Shown here: positions 7,818-15,946 of the stretch, piece by piece
How positions within the stretch are numbered: the stretch's first letter is position 1
Layout: the number at the start of each line of letters is the position of its first letter
Assembly: GCF_019424165.1 (NCBI RefSeq)
Contig: NZ_JAHZAA010000013.1
Coordinates: 33,494-60,192, forward strand
Direction: 5' to 3'
DNA: 26,699 nucleotides
Source of the DNA: Desulfovibrio sp.
Lineage (GTDB): Bacteria; Desulfobacterota; Desulfovibrionia; Desulfovibrionales; Desulfovibrionaceae
The notes under the pieces: model-generated
Database searches by the model: none
What the model was told of the DNA's origin: nothing
What the model saw: only the letters and a program-made list of their open reading frames with translations
Program-made: the position numbers and the translations under genes

Positions 7818-7846
7818 TTGACAGTAATGTATGGCTGCCATACATA
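7818..7846 (+). promoter_or_regulatory. sigma-70-type promoter of the MarR gene
   Basis: TTGACA at 7818-7823 and TACATA at 7841-7846 are separated by exactly 17 bases. The expected transcription start falls at about 7853, the A of the MarR start codon, which predicts a leaderless transcript. The operator palindrome fills the spacer and overlaps the -10. Confidence 0.7.
7827..7845. promoter_or_regulatory. palindromic operator, probable MarR autoregulatory site
   Basis: ATGTATGGC at 7827-7835 and GCCATACAT at 7837-7845 form a perfect 9-bp dyad around one base. It overlaps the spacer and -10 box of the MarR promoter and lies in the divergent region with the Nudix operon. MarR proteins typically repress by binding such a site in their own promoter; here it could control both directions. 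Confidence 0.7.
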
Positions 7847-7852
7847 GTGTGC

Positions 7853-8392
7853 ATGCCACATAAAATCCCCAGAAAAACAGACGTGGAACTGCGTATCCAT
7901 CAGGCTATTCTCAACGACCTGGCCGATCCGATGATCAAGCAGATGCAAAACAATCGCATCTGCTTTACCCTGCTTTTGCTGGTGACCCGTTTTTACGCAC
8001 TGGAGCGGCAATGCCGCAACTTTGGCACAGATGTACCCATTCATCTGGGCGAAATCCAGATGATCACGGCCATCCACAATGCCGAAGGCATACATGTGGG
8101 CGGGCTGGCGCAAAAACTGGACATCACCAAGGGCAGCGTGTCTGAAATGCTGCGCAAACTTGAACAAAAGGGCCTTGTACGCAAGGAAAAAGACCCGCTC
8201 AAGATGACCAGGCTCAACGTCTACCTTACAGACAAGGGAAAAATCGCGCACGAAAACCACATATATTTTCACAGTTGTCTCGACAATCTCGTGGCTGAGG
8301 CCGCCGCCGGTCACGATGCCGCTGCTGTGGAAAACTTTGCAAATTTTCTGGACGATGTTCTGGCCCGCCTCACGGCCTTCAGTAAAAACTGA
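7853..8392 (+). CDS. MarR-family transcriptional regulator
   Basis: A 179-residue regulator. The central winged helix-turn-helix is clear: IHLGEIQMITAI, then HVGGLAQKLDITKGSVSEM and RKLEQKGLVRKE (about residues 63-111), with the wing running through MTRLNVYLTDKG near 118-129. Flanking helices would form the dimer interface. The start is the ATG at 7853 (MPHKIPRK); there is no Shine-Dalgarno, and a consensus promoter places the transcription start at or next to this ATG. The perfect palindrome in that promoter is the likely binding site. The gene is divergent from the Nudix-ubiD-nadE operon and convergent with yrdC. Ligand and target genes are unknown. Confidence 0.92.
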   Translation: MPHKIPRKTDVELRIHQAILNDLADPMIKQMQNNRICFTLLLLVTRFYALERQCRNFGTDVPIHLGEIQMITAIHNAEGIHVGGLAQKLDITKGSVSEMLRKLEQKGLVRKEKDPLKMTRLNVYLTDKGKIAHENHIYFHSCLDNLVAEAAAGHDAAAVENFANFLDDVLARLTAFSKN

Positions 8393-8421
8393 CCGCCCCG
8401 GCCTGCCCGCAGACACATTGC

Positions 8422-9093
8422 TTACGACTCCACCATAAAACCCGCCGCCGCCAGCGCGGCCCGGCTTACCGCCCCGGACCGGACAACACGCAGCCGCCGG
8501 CATGAGCCGCTCACGTAGCGTTCGCCCTGCTCCGGCAAAAGTTCCACAAGGGACGAGGGCGCGCCGCCTTGCGGCTGCGGGCCTTCAGCGGCCACGCAGG
8601 GGCATTGCCCCATCTCCCGTAGCGTAGCCAGCAGTTGCGGATCAATATCCGCCACGGTGCACACGGGCGGCCGCCCGTTAAGGTTGGCGCTGCTTGCCGT
8701 AAGCGGGCCGCCAGCCCCTTGCGCCAGCGCCGCAGCCACGGGATGAGGGGTGACACGCACCGCAACCTGGCCCGCCTCATTAACCAGTTGTGCAGGCAGG
8801 CCTTGCCTTGCGGGCAGCAGCACGGTAAGAGGCCCGGGCCAGAAGGCCCGCAATGCTTCCGGCATGGCCTCAAGCTGTGCCACAGAGCGCACCTGCTCCT
8901 CACTGGCGGCCAGCAGGGGCAGGGGCTTATGGACGGGACGCCGCTTGAGCTGATAGATTCTGCTCACGGCAGCGGCATCAGAAGCCAGGCAGCCGAGACC
9001 GTAAAAAGTTTCGGTAGGAAAAATCAGCGCATGACCGCCGCGCAGGCAGGCAACGGCCTCTTGCAGATCGCGGCAGACTATTTGGAGAGACAT
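8422..9093 (-). CDS. YrdC/Sua5-family threonylcarbamoyl-AMP synthase
   Basis: A 223-residue protein of the YrdC family, which makes threonylcarbamoyl-AMP from threonine, bicarbonate and ATP for the t6A37 modification of tRNAs that read ANN codons. Signature parts are FPTETFYGLGCLA at 25-37, KRRPVHKPLPLL at 50-61 and SSANLNGRPP near 145. The length is that of a stand-alone YrdC domain plus a short tail, not the longer Sua5 type with an extra C-terminal domain. The chosen ATG at 9093 overlaps, on the opposite strand, the rlmH start codon; upstream ATGs would lie inside rlmH. The ribosome site is weak, so the start is not certain. A related regulatory role (YciO type) cannot be excluded. Confidence 0.88.
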   Translation of the reverse strand: MSLQIVCRDLQEAVACLRGGHALIFPTETFYGLGCLASDAAAVSRIYQLKRRPVHKPLPLLAASEEQVRSVAQLEAMPEALRAFWPGPLTVLLPARQGLPAQLVNEAGQVAVRVTPHPVAAALAQGAGGPLTASSANLNGRPPVCTVADIDPQLLATLREMGQCPCVAAEGPQPQGGAPSSLVELLPEQGERYVSGSCRRLRVVRSGAVSRAALAAAGFMVES

Positions 9094-9565
9094 GGCAGGC
9101 AAACCTTTACGATGCATCAGTGTGGGCAAGTTGAAAACACCTTTCTGGAAGGACGCCGCAGCCCACTACCTCACGCGCATCAAACGCTGGCGGCATCTGG
9201 AATATACTGAAGTGCGCGACGGCGATGCCGCACTGCCCCCTGATCAGCGCAACGCCCTTGAAGGACGCCGCATCGTTGAAGCCCTTGCGCCGCAGGACGT
9301 GGCCCTTGTGCTGGACGAGCGCGGCCAGAAGCTTTCGTCGCCCGAGCTGGCCGCCCTGCTGCGCCGCCTGGATCAGGAGGCGCGCGGACGGGCCTGTTTT
9401 ATCGTGGGCGGGGCCTGGGGCCTGGATGACAGCGTGCGGCAGCGGGCCTTCAAGGTCCTGAGCCTTTCGGACATGACCCTGCCCCACGAGCTGGCCCGCG
9501 TGGTGCTGCTTGAGCAGATATACCGTGCCGAATGCATCCTGCGCAAAGTACCCTACCACCACTGA
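9092..9565 (+). CDS. rlmH: 23S rRNA (pseudouridine1915-N3)-methyltransferase RlmH
   Basis: A 157-residue SPOUT-family methyltransferase that methylates pseudouridine 1915 of 23S rRNA in helix 69, acting on assembled ribosomes. The features are typical: an N-terminal ISVGKLKTPFWKDAAAHYLTRIKRW, the trefoil-knot segment FIVGGAWGLDDSV and the conserved end LPHELARVVLLEQIYRAECILRKVPYHH. The length equals that of the family. GGAGAG lies just upstream of the ATG at 9092, within the opposite-strand yrdC gene. No promoter could be placed with confidence, since any would lie inside yrdC. Convergent with the oligosaccharyltransferase gene, 27 bases beyond. Confidence 0.95.
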   Translation: MAGKPLRCISVGKLKTPFWKDAAAHYLTRIKRWRHLEYTEVRDGDAALPPDQRNALEGRRIVEALAPQDVALVLDERGQKLSSPELAALLRRLDQEARGRACFIVGGAWGLDDSVRQRAFKVLSLSDMTLPHELARVVLLEQIYRAECILRKVPYHH

Positions 9566-9592
9566 CGCTTCCGGATACCGCAAGCCGCCTTC

Positions 9593-12043
9593 TTACAATA
9601 CCTCGTAAATTCTGGCGAAAACATTATCGTACACCAGCTTGAAGTATGGTGAAAAACGCGGGCTTTGCGGGTCGCCCACCAGCAACTGCACCATGAGGGA
9701 ATTGTACAGCCCTTCGTCCATGGCCAGCTTTTCGTCTGTTATCCTGTTGAAAAGAAAATTGACGTTGCGCCGCCGGGACAAAAAGTCCTGCTGCTCCTGC
9801 GGCGATGCATCGGGGTGGGCGTCAAACCATTCCTGCACATAGTTGCGCCGGGTAACGCCCGTTTCTTCAAACACATTGATGGACGATGCATAGATGGCGC
9901 TGGTGCTGCCCTCAAGGCGCACTTCGCCGGAGTCCAGCCGGTAGGCAAGCTCCTGCGGCACAATGGAAAGTGCTCCGCCCTCGCCCGAATGGGTAATAAA
10001 ATTCCAGTTTCCGAAGTTGCTTATCCAGAAACCAAGGCGCAGCATCTCAAAACTTACCACCACAAAAAGCCTGCCCTTGGCCTCAATGAGTGGCGTTTCA
10101 TCAGACCGCAGCCTGTCCATAAGCACCTGGGCCGATGTTCCGTCCAGCCCTTCAAAAACATTGCCGGGCACATTGCCGCACTGTGCCGTATAGCGGATAA
10201 GCTGGCGCGCAAAGCGGGCATTGTCGGTGGCGAACACGGCGGCGGGCAGATAAAGCGAAGGCCCGGCGTGCTGTGCGCCATCAGCTATGGTGGCCCGGTG
10301 TGCAAAGTAGTGCGCGGCGTAGCCCCAGTCCCACCACAGCCAGAGCATGGAGTCTTCGGGCGTCATCGTGCGTGCGCGGGTAAGGGCTTCGGCATGACGG
10401 CGGTTGATCATCGGCCCTTGCGACATGGCAGGTATCATATCCACAAAAGGGGCCACCATAAGGGCGATGAGCACCGCCGACGTCAGCAGGCCCGCCACAG
10501 AACCCCGCAGACTGGTGCGCAAAAGCCGCTGCCACGTCCAGAACAGCGGCAGGGCCAGCCCCACAGCCACCACGGGCGCGCCGAACATGACCATACGCCC
10601 GCCAAGCTTGGTGCTTAAAAGCCCCAAGGCGGCCAGAGGCAGCAAAAACAATGCACCGGGCCGACGCACCATCACCACCACAAAGCCAAGAAGGCCAACA
10701 ATGGATGCTTCCATCCAGGGATGAAAATAGGGAAACAGCGCGGCAAAGCTCAGATCCTGCACCTCAATGATGGACTGGGCCACCGAGGGGTACATGAGCA
10801 CCGCGCCCTCTCCAGTGCTTTTGGCATCGCCCGCATGCTTCAGGTAGGCATTGACGTGGTTGGTGAGGGTGGTGAGAATTTCGCCCTGTACCAGCAGAAA
10901 GGCCACGCCTACCCACAGCAGGAAAAGTACCCCCGGACGGCAAAGCACACGCCGCGCCTTCAGGCCGGGCCGCGTGCCCGCCAGCAGAAGCAGCAGGCTG
11001 AAAACAAGCCCCACAGGCCCTGTCAGCGTGGGCAGGGCATAGGCAAGGCTGCCCAGAAGCAGCAAAGCCCGCCGCCCGCGCGGGGCCATAATAAGGCTCA
11101 TGAAAGCCAGCAGGATGATATTATAGCGGATAAGGTACGGAAAAACCGAATGCCATTCCTGGGTCCACCACGAAATGACGCCGGAGCAGCCCAGAAGCAC
11201 AACCCATTGCCAGCGCAAAGGATTGCCCAGATGTTCGCCCTGCCCGAGCTGGCGGACCAGCTTGTCTTCGGGCAGCCCCCTGCTGAACAGACGCCGCGCG
11301 GTCATGATGCCCGCGCCGATAGCCATGCGGCGCAGCACCATCTGGGGCAGCAGCATGTAGCGCATGGCCCAGCTTGCCGGGGCAAGGGTCATAAGCAGCG
11401 GAAAAAACAGCGTAACGAGGTCGGTATCATAATAGCCCAGCAGTGTCCGGGCCAGAAAACCCGGCGCCAGCGAGGTGAGAAGCCCCGCGGCCACGCCGGC
11501 CTCCATGCTGCCGAGCGCCCATACCCAGGCATAAACAATGAGGGCCACAAAGCTTGCCAGCACCGCCGGAAACCAGAAGGCCACCGCCGCCGGATAGGTT
11601 CCGAGGGCATCCGCCAGCCAGCGGAGCATTTCGGCCATGGGATGCCCCACGGCCAGGCCAATGCCCTCGGCCCCGGCCACCCAGTGATAGGCGTCATGCG
11701 TGGCGAGCAGCCACTGGCTGCCCAGGCGGAACTCCGGATTCTGCCAGCAGGGCCATTCCAGCATGCGCAGGCCGAAGGCCAGCACAAGCGTGACAACTCC
11801 CCAGAAAAAGCCCCGCAACCAGTAGCCCGCCACGTCCGGCCCTGGGGGCAGCCCCAGATGCACGGCGCGCGGCAGCGCCAGCGGATGCCCCCGCTCGCGA
11901 AGGGCCGCGCTGTGGGCAGTGGAGGTTGCGCAGGAATGTTCGGCAGTGTGGGCAGCGGCATCATTGCAGCCGCCGCCGGCATTGCAGGCAGGATTGTTCG
12001 CTGCCTGCTCCGAAGAGCTGTTTTCCATGCTCTGATGGGGCAT
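9593..12043 (-). CDS. pglB: PglB/STT3-type oligosaccharyltransferase
   Basis: An 816-residue inner-membrane enzyme that would transfer lipid-linked glycans to asparagine in periplasmic acceptor proteins. There are about a dozen hydrophobic segments between residues 75 and 535, then a soluble periplasmic domain. Catalytic features: the first acidic motif at Asp117 (THDAYHW), the second at YYDTD (Asp206/Asp208), the loop glutamate in SIIEVQ (Glu427) and WWDWG at 570-574, the variant of the family's WWDYG. A D. desulfuricans PglB homologue has reported oligosaccharyltransferase activity. The first ~75 residues are an unusual Cys/His/Asn/Ala-rich cytoplasmic extension. The ATG at 12043 is one base after the rsmG stop with GGAG seven bases upstream. 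No glycan-assembly genes are nearby. Confidence 0.92.
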   Translation of the reverse strand: MPHQSMENSSSEQAANNPACNAGGGCNDAAAHTAEHSCATSTAHSAALRERGHPLALPRAVHLGLPPGPDVAGYWLRGFFWGVVTLVLAFGLRMLEWPCWQNPEFRLGSQWLLATHDAYHWVAGAEGIGLAVGHPMAEMLRWLADALGTYPAAVAFWFPAVLASFVALIVYAWVWALGSMEAGVAAGLLTSLAPGFLARTLLGYYDTDLVTLFFPLLMTLAPASWAMRYMLLPQMVLRRMAIGAGIMTARRLFSRGLPEDKLVRQLGQGEHLGNPLRWQWVVLLGCSGVISWWTQEWHSVFPYLIRYNIILLAFMSLIMAPRGRRALLLLGSLAYALPTLTGPVGLVFSLLLLLAGTRPGLKARRVLCRPGVLFLLWVGVAFLLVQGEILTTLTNHVNAYLKHAGDAKSTGEGAVLMYPSVAQSIIEVQDLSFAALFPYFHPWMEASIVGLLGFVVVMVRRPGALFLLPLAALGLLSTKLGGRMVMFGAPVVAVGLALPLFWTWQRLLRTSLRGSVAGLLTSAVLIALMVAPFVDMIPAMSQGPMINRRHAEALTRARTMTPEDSMLWLWWDWGYAAHYFAHRATIADGAQHAGPSLYLPAAVFATDNARFARQLIRYTAQCGNVPGNVFEGLDGTSAQVLMDRLRSDETPLIEAKGRLFVVVSFEMLRLGFWISNFGNWNFITHSGEGGALSIVPQELAYRLDSGEVRLEGSTSAIYASSINVFEETGVTRRNYVQEWFDAHPDASPQEQQDFLSRRRNVNFLFNRITDEKLAMDEGLYNSLMVQLLVGDPQSPRFSPYFKLVYDNVFARIYEVL

Positions 12044-12044
12044 A

Positions 12045-12743
12045 TTATGCTCCGTCGTCATGCTGTCCGGCACTGAAGGTTTTGAGGTCGTTTTCCGGCA
12101 GGTCCGGGCTGAGCGCCCAGAACCAGCGCCCGCTGCCCGCCGCCGCATAGCTGTGTTGCGCAACCATACGCCAAGGGGCTGGCAGTTTTTCCGGCGCGGG
12201 TTCCAGCGCCAGAATCACCAGATGCCCCTCGCGCCGCAAGCGGGGCAGCGTCAGGTCAAGCAGTTGCCGCCAGGGCATAAAGGCACGGCTGACGATGCAG
12301 TCCGCCTGATAGTACTGCCCCTGAAAAAAATGTTCCACTGGTCCGCGAAATACGTGCGTGCAAGGCAGATGCGTGCGCGAAAGCACACTGGAAAGAAAAA
12401 GCGCGCGCTTTTCTCGCACTTCAACCATATAATAGGAACCGTCAGGCCACAACATGCGCAGGGGAATGCCCGGCAGACCGGCCCCCGCGCCGAGATCCCA
12501 CGTCAGGGGCGCGGCGGGCATGGGCAGCCCGGAAAGAAAGGGAGCAAGATGAAAACTGTCCGCCACCAGGCGGGTCAGCATATTCTGCCAGGAGTGTGGT
12601 CCCACAAGATTCATGGCCTTGTTCCACTGGCAGAGCATCTCAAGGTATATTCCCAGAGGCTCCAGAGCTTCCTGCGGCACATCCGCGCCCGTGGACGCCA
12701 CAAGCCGAGCCAGTTCTTTTCTGTCCACCGTGTGCTGCTGCAT
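12045..12743 (-). CDS. rsmG: 16S rRNA (guanine527-N7)-methyltransferase RsmG (GidB)
   Basis: A 232-residue S-adenosylmethionine-dependent methyltransferase that forms m7G527 in 16S rRNA. The SAM-binding loop is DLGAGAGLPGIPL, preceded by YLEMLCQWNKAMNLVGP, which is characteristic of RsmG, and by RLVADSFHLAPFL. EVREKRALFLSSV and the SRAFMPWRQLLDL region follow as expected. The start is uncertain: the ATG at 12743 has AGGAG at a rather long 12-base spacing, while the ATG at 12767 has no ribosome site. It is the first gene of a pair with pglB, whose start lies one base beyond the stop, so the two are probably translated in a coupled way. Usual rsmG neighbours (mnmG, parA/B) are absent. Confidence 0.94.
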   Translation of the reverse strand: MQQHTVDRKELARLVASTGADVPQEALEPLGIYLEMLCQWNKAMNLVGPHSWQNMLTRLVADSFHLAPFLSGLPMPAAPLTWDLGAGAGLPGIPLRMLWPDGSYYMVEVREKRALFLSSVLSRTHLPCTHVFRGPVEHFFQGQYYQADCIVSRAFMPWRQLLDLTLPRLRREGHLVILALEPAPEKLPAPWRMVAQHSYAAAGSGRWFWALSPDLPENDLKTFSAGQHDDGA

Positions 12744-12767
12744 GTTCTTGCAAGGCTCCTGTAGCAT

Positions 12768-13191
12768 TATACGTTTGAAACTGCCGTGTACCGACGGGCC
12801 AGGCCGTCGTGCCGCTGCCGTGCCGTTGTCGGCATTTTTCGTCCGTATGCAGGCGGCTTCAGGCAGTTTATCTTTAAAACTGCCCTGGCGGCTACGTGAG
12901 CAGGCATCCGCTACGGAGGCGTAAACACGGGGTATCTGCGCGGTTAAACGCCGCGGTGGCGTGCCTTACACTCTGAAATACATATTCAAAGTTCATCCGT
13001 CCTGATGGCGAAAGGCTCCGCGTCTGCGGCTGTCCGGCGTCCGGCGGCAGGCCGGGTGCATACTCATAGCGCCGCCGACCGGGACTTGCAAGCCCCGCGC
13101 CGATAACGTAAAAAAGAGGGCTTGCGGACACACCGCGTGTATTTTGACCATTTTTACGGCGTCCGCCATTCTTTCCGGAGGATACATTCCA
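12768..13191. other. divergent intergenic region between rsmG and fabD
   Basis: This 424-base region must hold the promoters of rsmG (leftward) and fabD (rightward). I could not fix either with confidence. It contains a perfect 8-bp hairpin (GGCAGTTT 12863-12870 with AAACTGCC 12878-12885) and a small GC-rich hairpin near 12939. A 79-codon minus-strand frame (13131-12892) does not look coding. No known riboswitch consensus was recognised. Confidence 0.5.
12863..12885. repeat. hairpin upstream of rsmG
   Basis: GGCAGTTT at 12863-12870 and AAACTGCC at 12878-12885 form a perfect 8-bp stem with a seven-base loop. No T-run follows on either strand. Function unknown; possible leader structure of the rsmG transcript. 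Confidence 0.45.
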
Positions 13192-14133
13192 ATGTCACAA
13201 GCCGTTTTGCTCTTTCCCGGTCAGGGTTCACAGGAAGCAGGCATGGGCCGCGACCTGGCCGAGGCCTCCACAGAGGCCATGAGCCTCTGGAAACAGGCCG
13301 AGCGTGCAAGCTCCCTGCCCCTGCGCGAAATATACTGGGACGGCGATGATGCCGCCATGAGCGACACCCGCGCCCTGCAACCGGCCCTGACCGTGGTGAA
13401 CCTGAACCTCTGGAATGCTGTGGCGAGCCGTGTGAAGCCTCTGGGCGCCGCCGGACACAGCCTTGGTGAATTCAGCGCCATGGCCGCGGCGGGCGTTCTT
13501 TCCCCCCAGGCAGTGCTGGAGCTGACCAGTCTGCGCGGCCGCCTGATGGCCGAAGCCGATCCCGACGGCAAGGGGGCCATGGCCGCCCTGCTCAAGCTTG
13601 ATCTGCCCCAGGTGGAAAAAATTGTGGCCGATACGGCGGCCCAATGCGGTGAACTGATTATTGTAGCCAACTACAACACTCCCGGCCAGCTTGTGGTCAG
13701 CGGCACCAAGGCCGCTGTGGCACTGGCCTGCCAGAAAGCCAAGGAAATGAAAGGCCGTGGCATTGAGCTCAAGGTCAGCGGCGCTTTCCACAGCCCCCTC
13801 ATGGCCGAAGCCTCCAAAGAGTTCGCCCCGCAACTCCGCAAAGCCACCTGGAACAAACCCCGCTTTGCCGTCTACTGCAACGCCCACGGCCGGGCCGTTC
13901 ACGAAGGCGAAAGCGCCCTTGAGGGCCTGCTGGCCCAGATGACCTCATCCGTGCAGTGGATAGACACCATGCGCAATCAGTATGACAACGGCGCCCGCCG
14001 CTGGCTTGAGCTTGGCCCCAAGGCCCTGCTCGGCAAGATGGTGGCCCCCTGCCTTGCCGACCGCGCCACCGCGGACCAGCTCGACATACAACTGGTCAAC
14101 AATGCGGAACGTGCCGCAGCCCTGGCGGAATAG
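13192..14133 (+). CDS. fabD: malonyl-CoA:ACP transacylase
   Basis: A 313-residue enzyme that transfers malonyl from CoA to acyl carrier protein for fatty acid synthesis. It has the N-terminal FPGQGSQ, the nucleophile Ser90 in GHSLGEFSA and the partner His200 in GAFHSPLM, in almost the same positions as in E. coli FabD. The length is standard. The ATG at 13192 has GGAGG about nine bases upstream; the frame extends to 13144 without a better site. Unlike many bacteria the gene is not beside fabH, fabG or acpP; argS follows after 160 bases and a probable terminator, so fabD may be a single-gene unit. Confidence 0.95.
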   Translation: MSQAVLLFPGQGSQEAGMGRDLAEASTEAMSLWKQAERASSLPLREIYWDGDDAAMSDTRALQPALTVVNLNLWNAVASRVKPLGAAGHSLGEFSAMAAAGVLSPQAVLELTSLRGRLMAEADPDGKGAMAALLKLDLPQVEKIVADTAAQCGELIIVANYNTPGQLVVSGTKAAVALACQKAKEMKGRGIELKVSGAFHSPLMAEASKEFAPQLRKATWNKPRFAVYCNAHGRAVHEGESALEGLLAQMTSSVQWIDTMRNQYDNGARRWLELGPKALLGKMVAPCLADRATADQLDIQLVNNAERAAALAE

Positions 14134-14140
14134 CACGTCT

Positions 14141-14197
14141 GGCCGCCAGGCAATGCCTGACGCGGCCTGCATGTTTTATTGCAGGTTATGAATTTTT
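14141..14197 (+). terminator. probable terminator after fabD
   Basis: A compact two-tier hairpin (GGCCGC 14141-14146 with GCGGCC 14162-14167; inner CAGGCA/TGCCTG) is followed by an overlapping stem CCTGCA 14166-14171 with TGCAGG 14180-14185 and then a T-rich tail ending in ATTTTTC. The alternatives overlap, so the active structure is not certain. Confidence 0.55.
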
Positions 14198-14293
14198 CAA
14201 AAAGCATGCTGCATTGAGCCTGACGCCTGGGCATGCCCCGGCAGCGGGAAACAGCAAACCAAAAACCCTGTATGCAAAGGACACGAGAGCATT

Positions 14294-15946
14294 ATGCGCG
14301 CCATTGAAACCCTGCGCACGGCCCTGGCGGCCATTATTGAGGAAGAGGGCCTGGCCTGGCCCGCCAAGACTGTCATTGAGCCGCCGCGCGATCCCCGCCA
14401 CGGCGATCTTTCGGTCAATTCGGCCATGCTGCTCGCCAGGGAAGCCAAAACCAATCCCCGCGAGCTGGCGCAAAAGTTTGCCGCCAAGCTTCTGGAGCGC
14501 TGCCCCGATGTGGAAAAGGCCGAGGCTGCCGGTCCGGGTTTCTGCAACGTGACCTTCAGCCAGGCTTTCTGGCGGCAGACCGTCACCGACATTGAAAGCG
14601 CGGGGCAGGCCTACGGCGAAAGCCGCGAGCCGGGCCGCAGGGTGCTGCTTGAATATGTTTCGGCCAACCCCACGGGGCCGCTGCATGTGGGGCACGGGCG
14701 CGGTGCAGCCGTTGGCGACAGCCTCGCCCGTCTGCTGCGCAAGGCCGGGCATCATGTGCATACCGAGTATTATATCAACGACGCGGGCCGCCAGATGCGC
14801 CTGCTGGGTCTTTCCGTATGGCTGCGCGTGCTGGAACTGGCCGGACGGCCTGTGGAATGGCCCGAGGACTACTACAAGGGCGACTATATCATCGACATCG
14901 CCCGCGAAATGCTCGAAGCCAATCCCGCCCTGCCGGACATGCCCGCAGCCGAAGGCGAAGACCTGTGCTACGAAAAGGCCATGAACGACATCCTCAACGG
15001 CATCAAGGACGACCTGCGCGATTTTCGCGTGGAGCACCTGCGCTGGTTCTCGGAAAAAACCCTGGTGGAAACCGGAGCCGTGAACGCCGCCTTTGCCGCG
15101 CTGGGCCAGTCGGGCTACACCTATGAACAGGACAATGCCTTCTGGTTTGCCACCGAACAACTGGGGGACGACAAAAACCGCGTACTCAAAAAGTCCGACG
15201 GCAGCCTGACCTATTTCGCCTCAGACATCGCCTATCATCACGACAAGTTCGAGCGCGGCTATGACTGGCTCATCGACGTGTGGGGCGCGGACCATCACGG
15301 CTACATCCCCCGCATGCGCGCGGCCATTACCGCCATGGGCAAAGAGCGCGACAGCTTTGACGTGGTGCTCATCCAGCTTGTGAACCTGCTGCGTGAAGGC
15401 CAGCCCGTGAGCATGTCCACCCGCGCGGGAACCTTTGAAACCCTGGCTGATGTCATCAAGGAAGTGGGTACGGATGCCGCCCGTTTCATGTTTCTTTCGC
15501 GCAAGAGCGACAGCCCGCTGGACTTCGACCTTGAGCTTGCCAAGCAGCGCAGTCTGGACAATCCCGTTTACTACGTGCAGTACGCCCATGCCCGCATCTG
15601 CGCCGTGCTGCGGCGCGCCGCCGAGCGCGGTTTCGTCCTGCCGGAAAAATCCGATACCGCCCTGCTCGCCCCTCTGGACACGGCGGAAGACATGGCCCTG
15701 CTGCGCAAGGCCGCCGCGTTTGAAGACATGCTTTTTGCAGCGGCCCAGTCCCTGGGAGTACACCACGTAAGCCACTACCTGACCGAACTGGCCGGGCTTT
15801 TGCACAGCTATTATGCCAAACACCAGGTATTGCTGGCCGATGACGCGCCGCGCACCCTGGCCCGCCTGGCCCTGCTGCGCTCTGTTGGGCAGGTGGTGCG
15901 CAACGGGCTGGACGTTCTCGGCGTAAGCGCGCCCGAAAGCATGTAG
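14294..15946 (+). CDS. argS: arginyl-tRNA synthetase
   Basis: A 550-residue class I aminoacyl-tRNA synthetase. The N-terminal domain is followed by EYVSANPTGPLHVGHGRGAAVGD, whose HVGH at 131-134 is the HIGH motif. The catalytic core contains DYIIDIA and the ArgRS-typical DVWGADHHGYIPRM. The KMSK region reads QPVSMSTRAGTF; it lacks the canonical lysines, as is common in ArgRS. The C-terminal anticodon-binding helical domain contains NPVYYVQYAHARICAVLRRA and ends HQVLLADDAPRTLARLALLRSVGQVVRNGLDVLGV. The start ATG at 14294 is upstream of MRAIETLRTAL, with a weak purine-rich site. A strong hairpin follows 21 bases after the stop. Confidence 0.97.
   Translation: MRAIETLRTALAAIIEEEGLAWPAKTVIEPPRDPRHGDLSVNSAMLLAREAKTNPRELAQKFAAKLLERCPDVEKAEAAGPGFCNVTFSQAFWRQTVTDIESAGQAYGESREPGRRVLLEYVSANPTGPLHVGHGRGAAVGDSLARLLRKAGHHVHTEYYINDAGRQMRLLGLSVWLRVLELAGRPVEWPEDYYKGDYIIDIAREMLEANPALPDMPAAEGEDLCYEKAMNDILNGIKDDLRDFRVEHLRWFSEKTLVETGAVNAAFAALGQSGYTYEQDNAFWFATEQLGDDKNRVLKKSDGSLTYFASDIAYHHDKFERGYDWLIDVWGADHHGYIPRMRAAITAMGKERDSFDVVLIQLVNLLREGQPVSMSTRAGTFETLADVIKEVGTDAARFMFLSRKSDSPLDFDLELAKQRSLDNPVYYVQYAHARICAVLRRAAERGFVLPEKSDTALLAPLDTAEDMALLRKAAAFEDMLFAAAQSLGVHHVSHYLTELAGLLHSYYAKHQVLLADDAPRTLARLALLRSVGQVVRNGLDVLGVSAPESM

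Noticed and set aside
7226..7852. long 5' extension of the MarR reading frame
   Set aside because: It runs antisense through the Nudix gene and the promoter; the MarR family start fits the ATG at 7853.
10721..12076. 451-codon open frame on the plus strand
   Set aside because: Antisense to pglB; composition (Gln/His/Arg/Pro) is typical of a shadow frame.
12892..13131. 79-codon minus-strand frame upstream of rsmG
   Set aside because: Low-quality composition, no ribosome site and no motif; treated as intergenic.
12768..13191. possible riboswitch in the rsmG-fabD intergenic region
   Set aside because: GC-rich hairpins are present but no consensus of a known riboswitch class was found.
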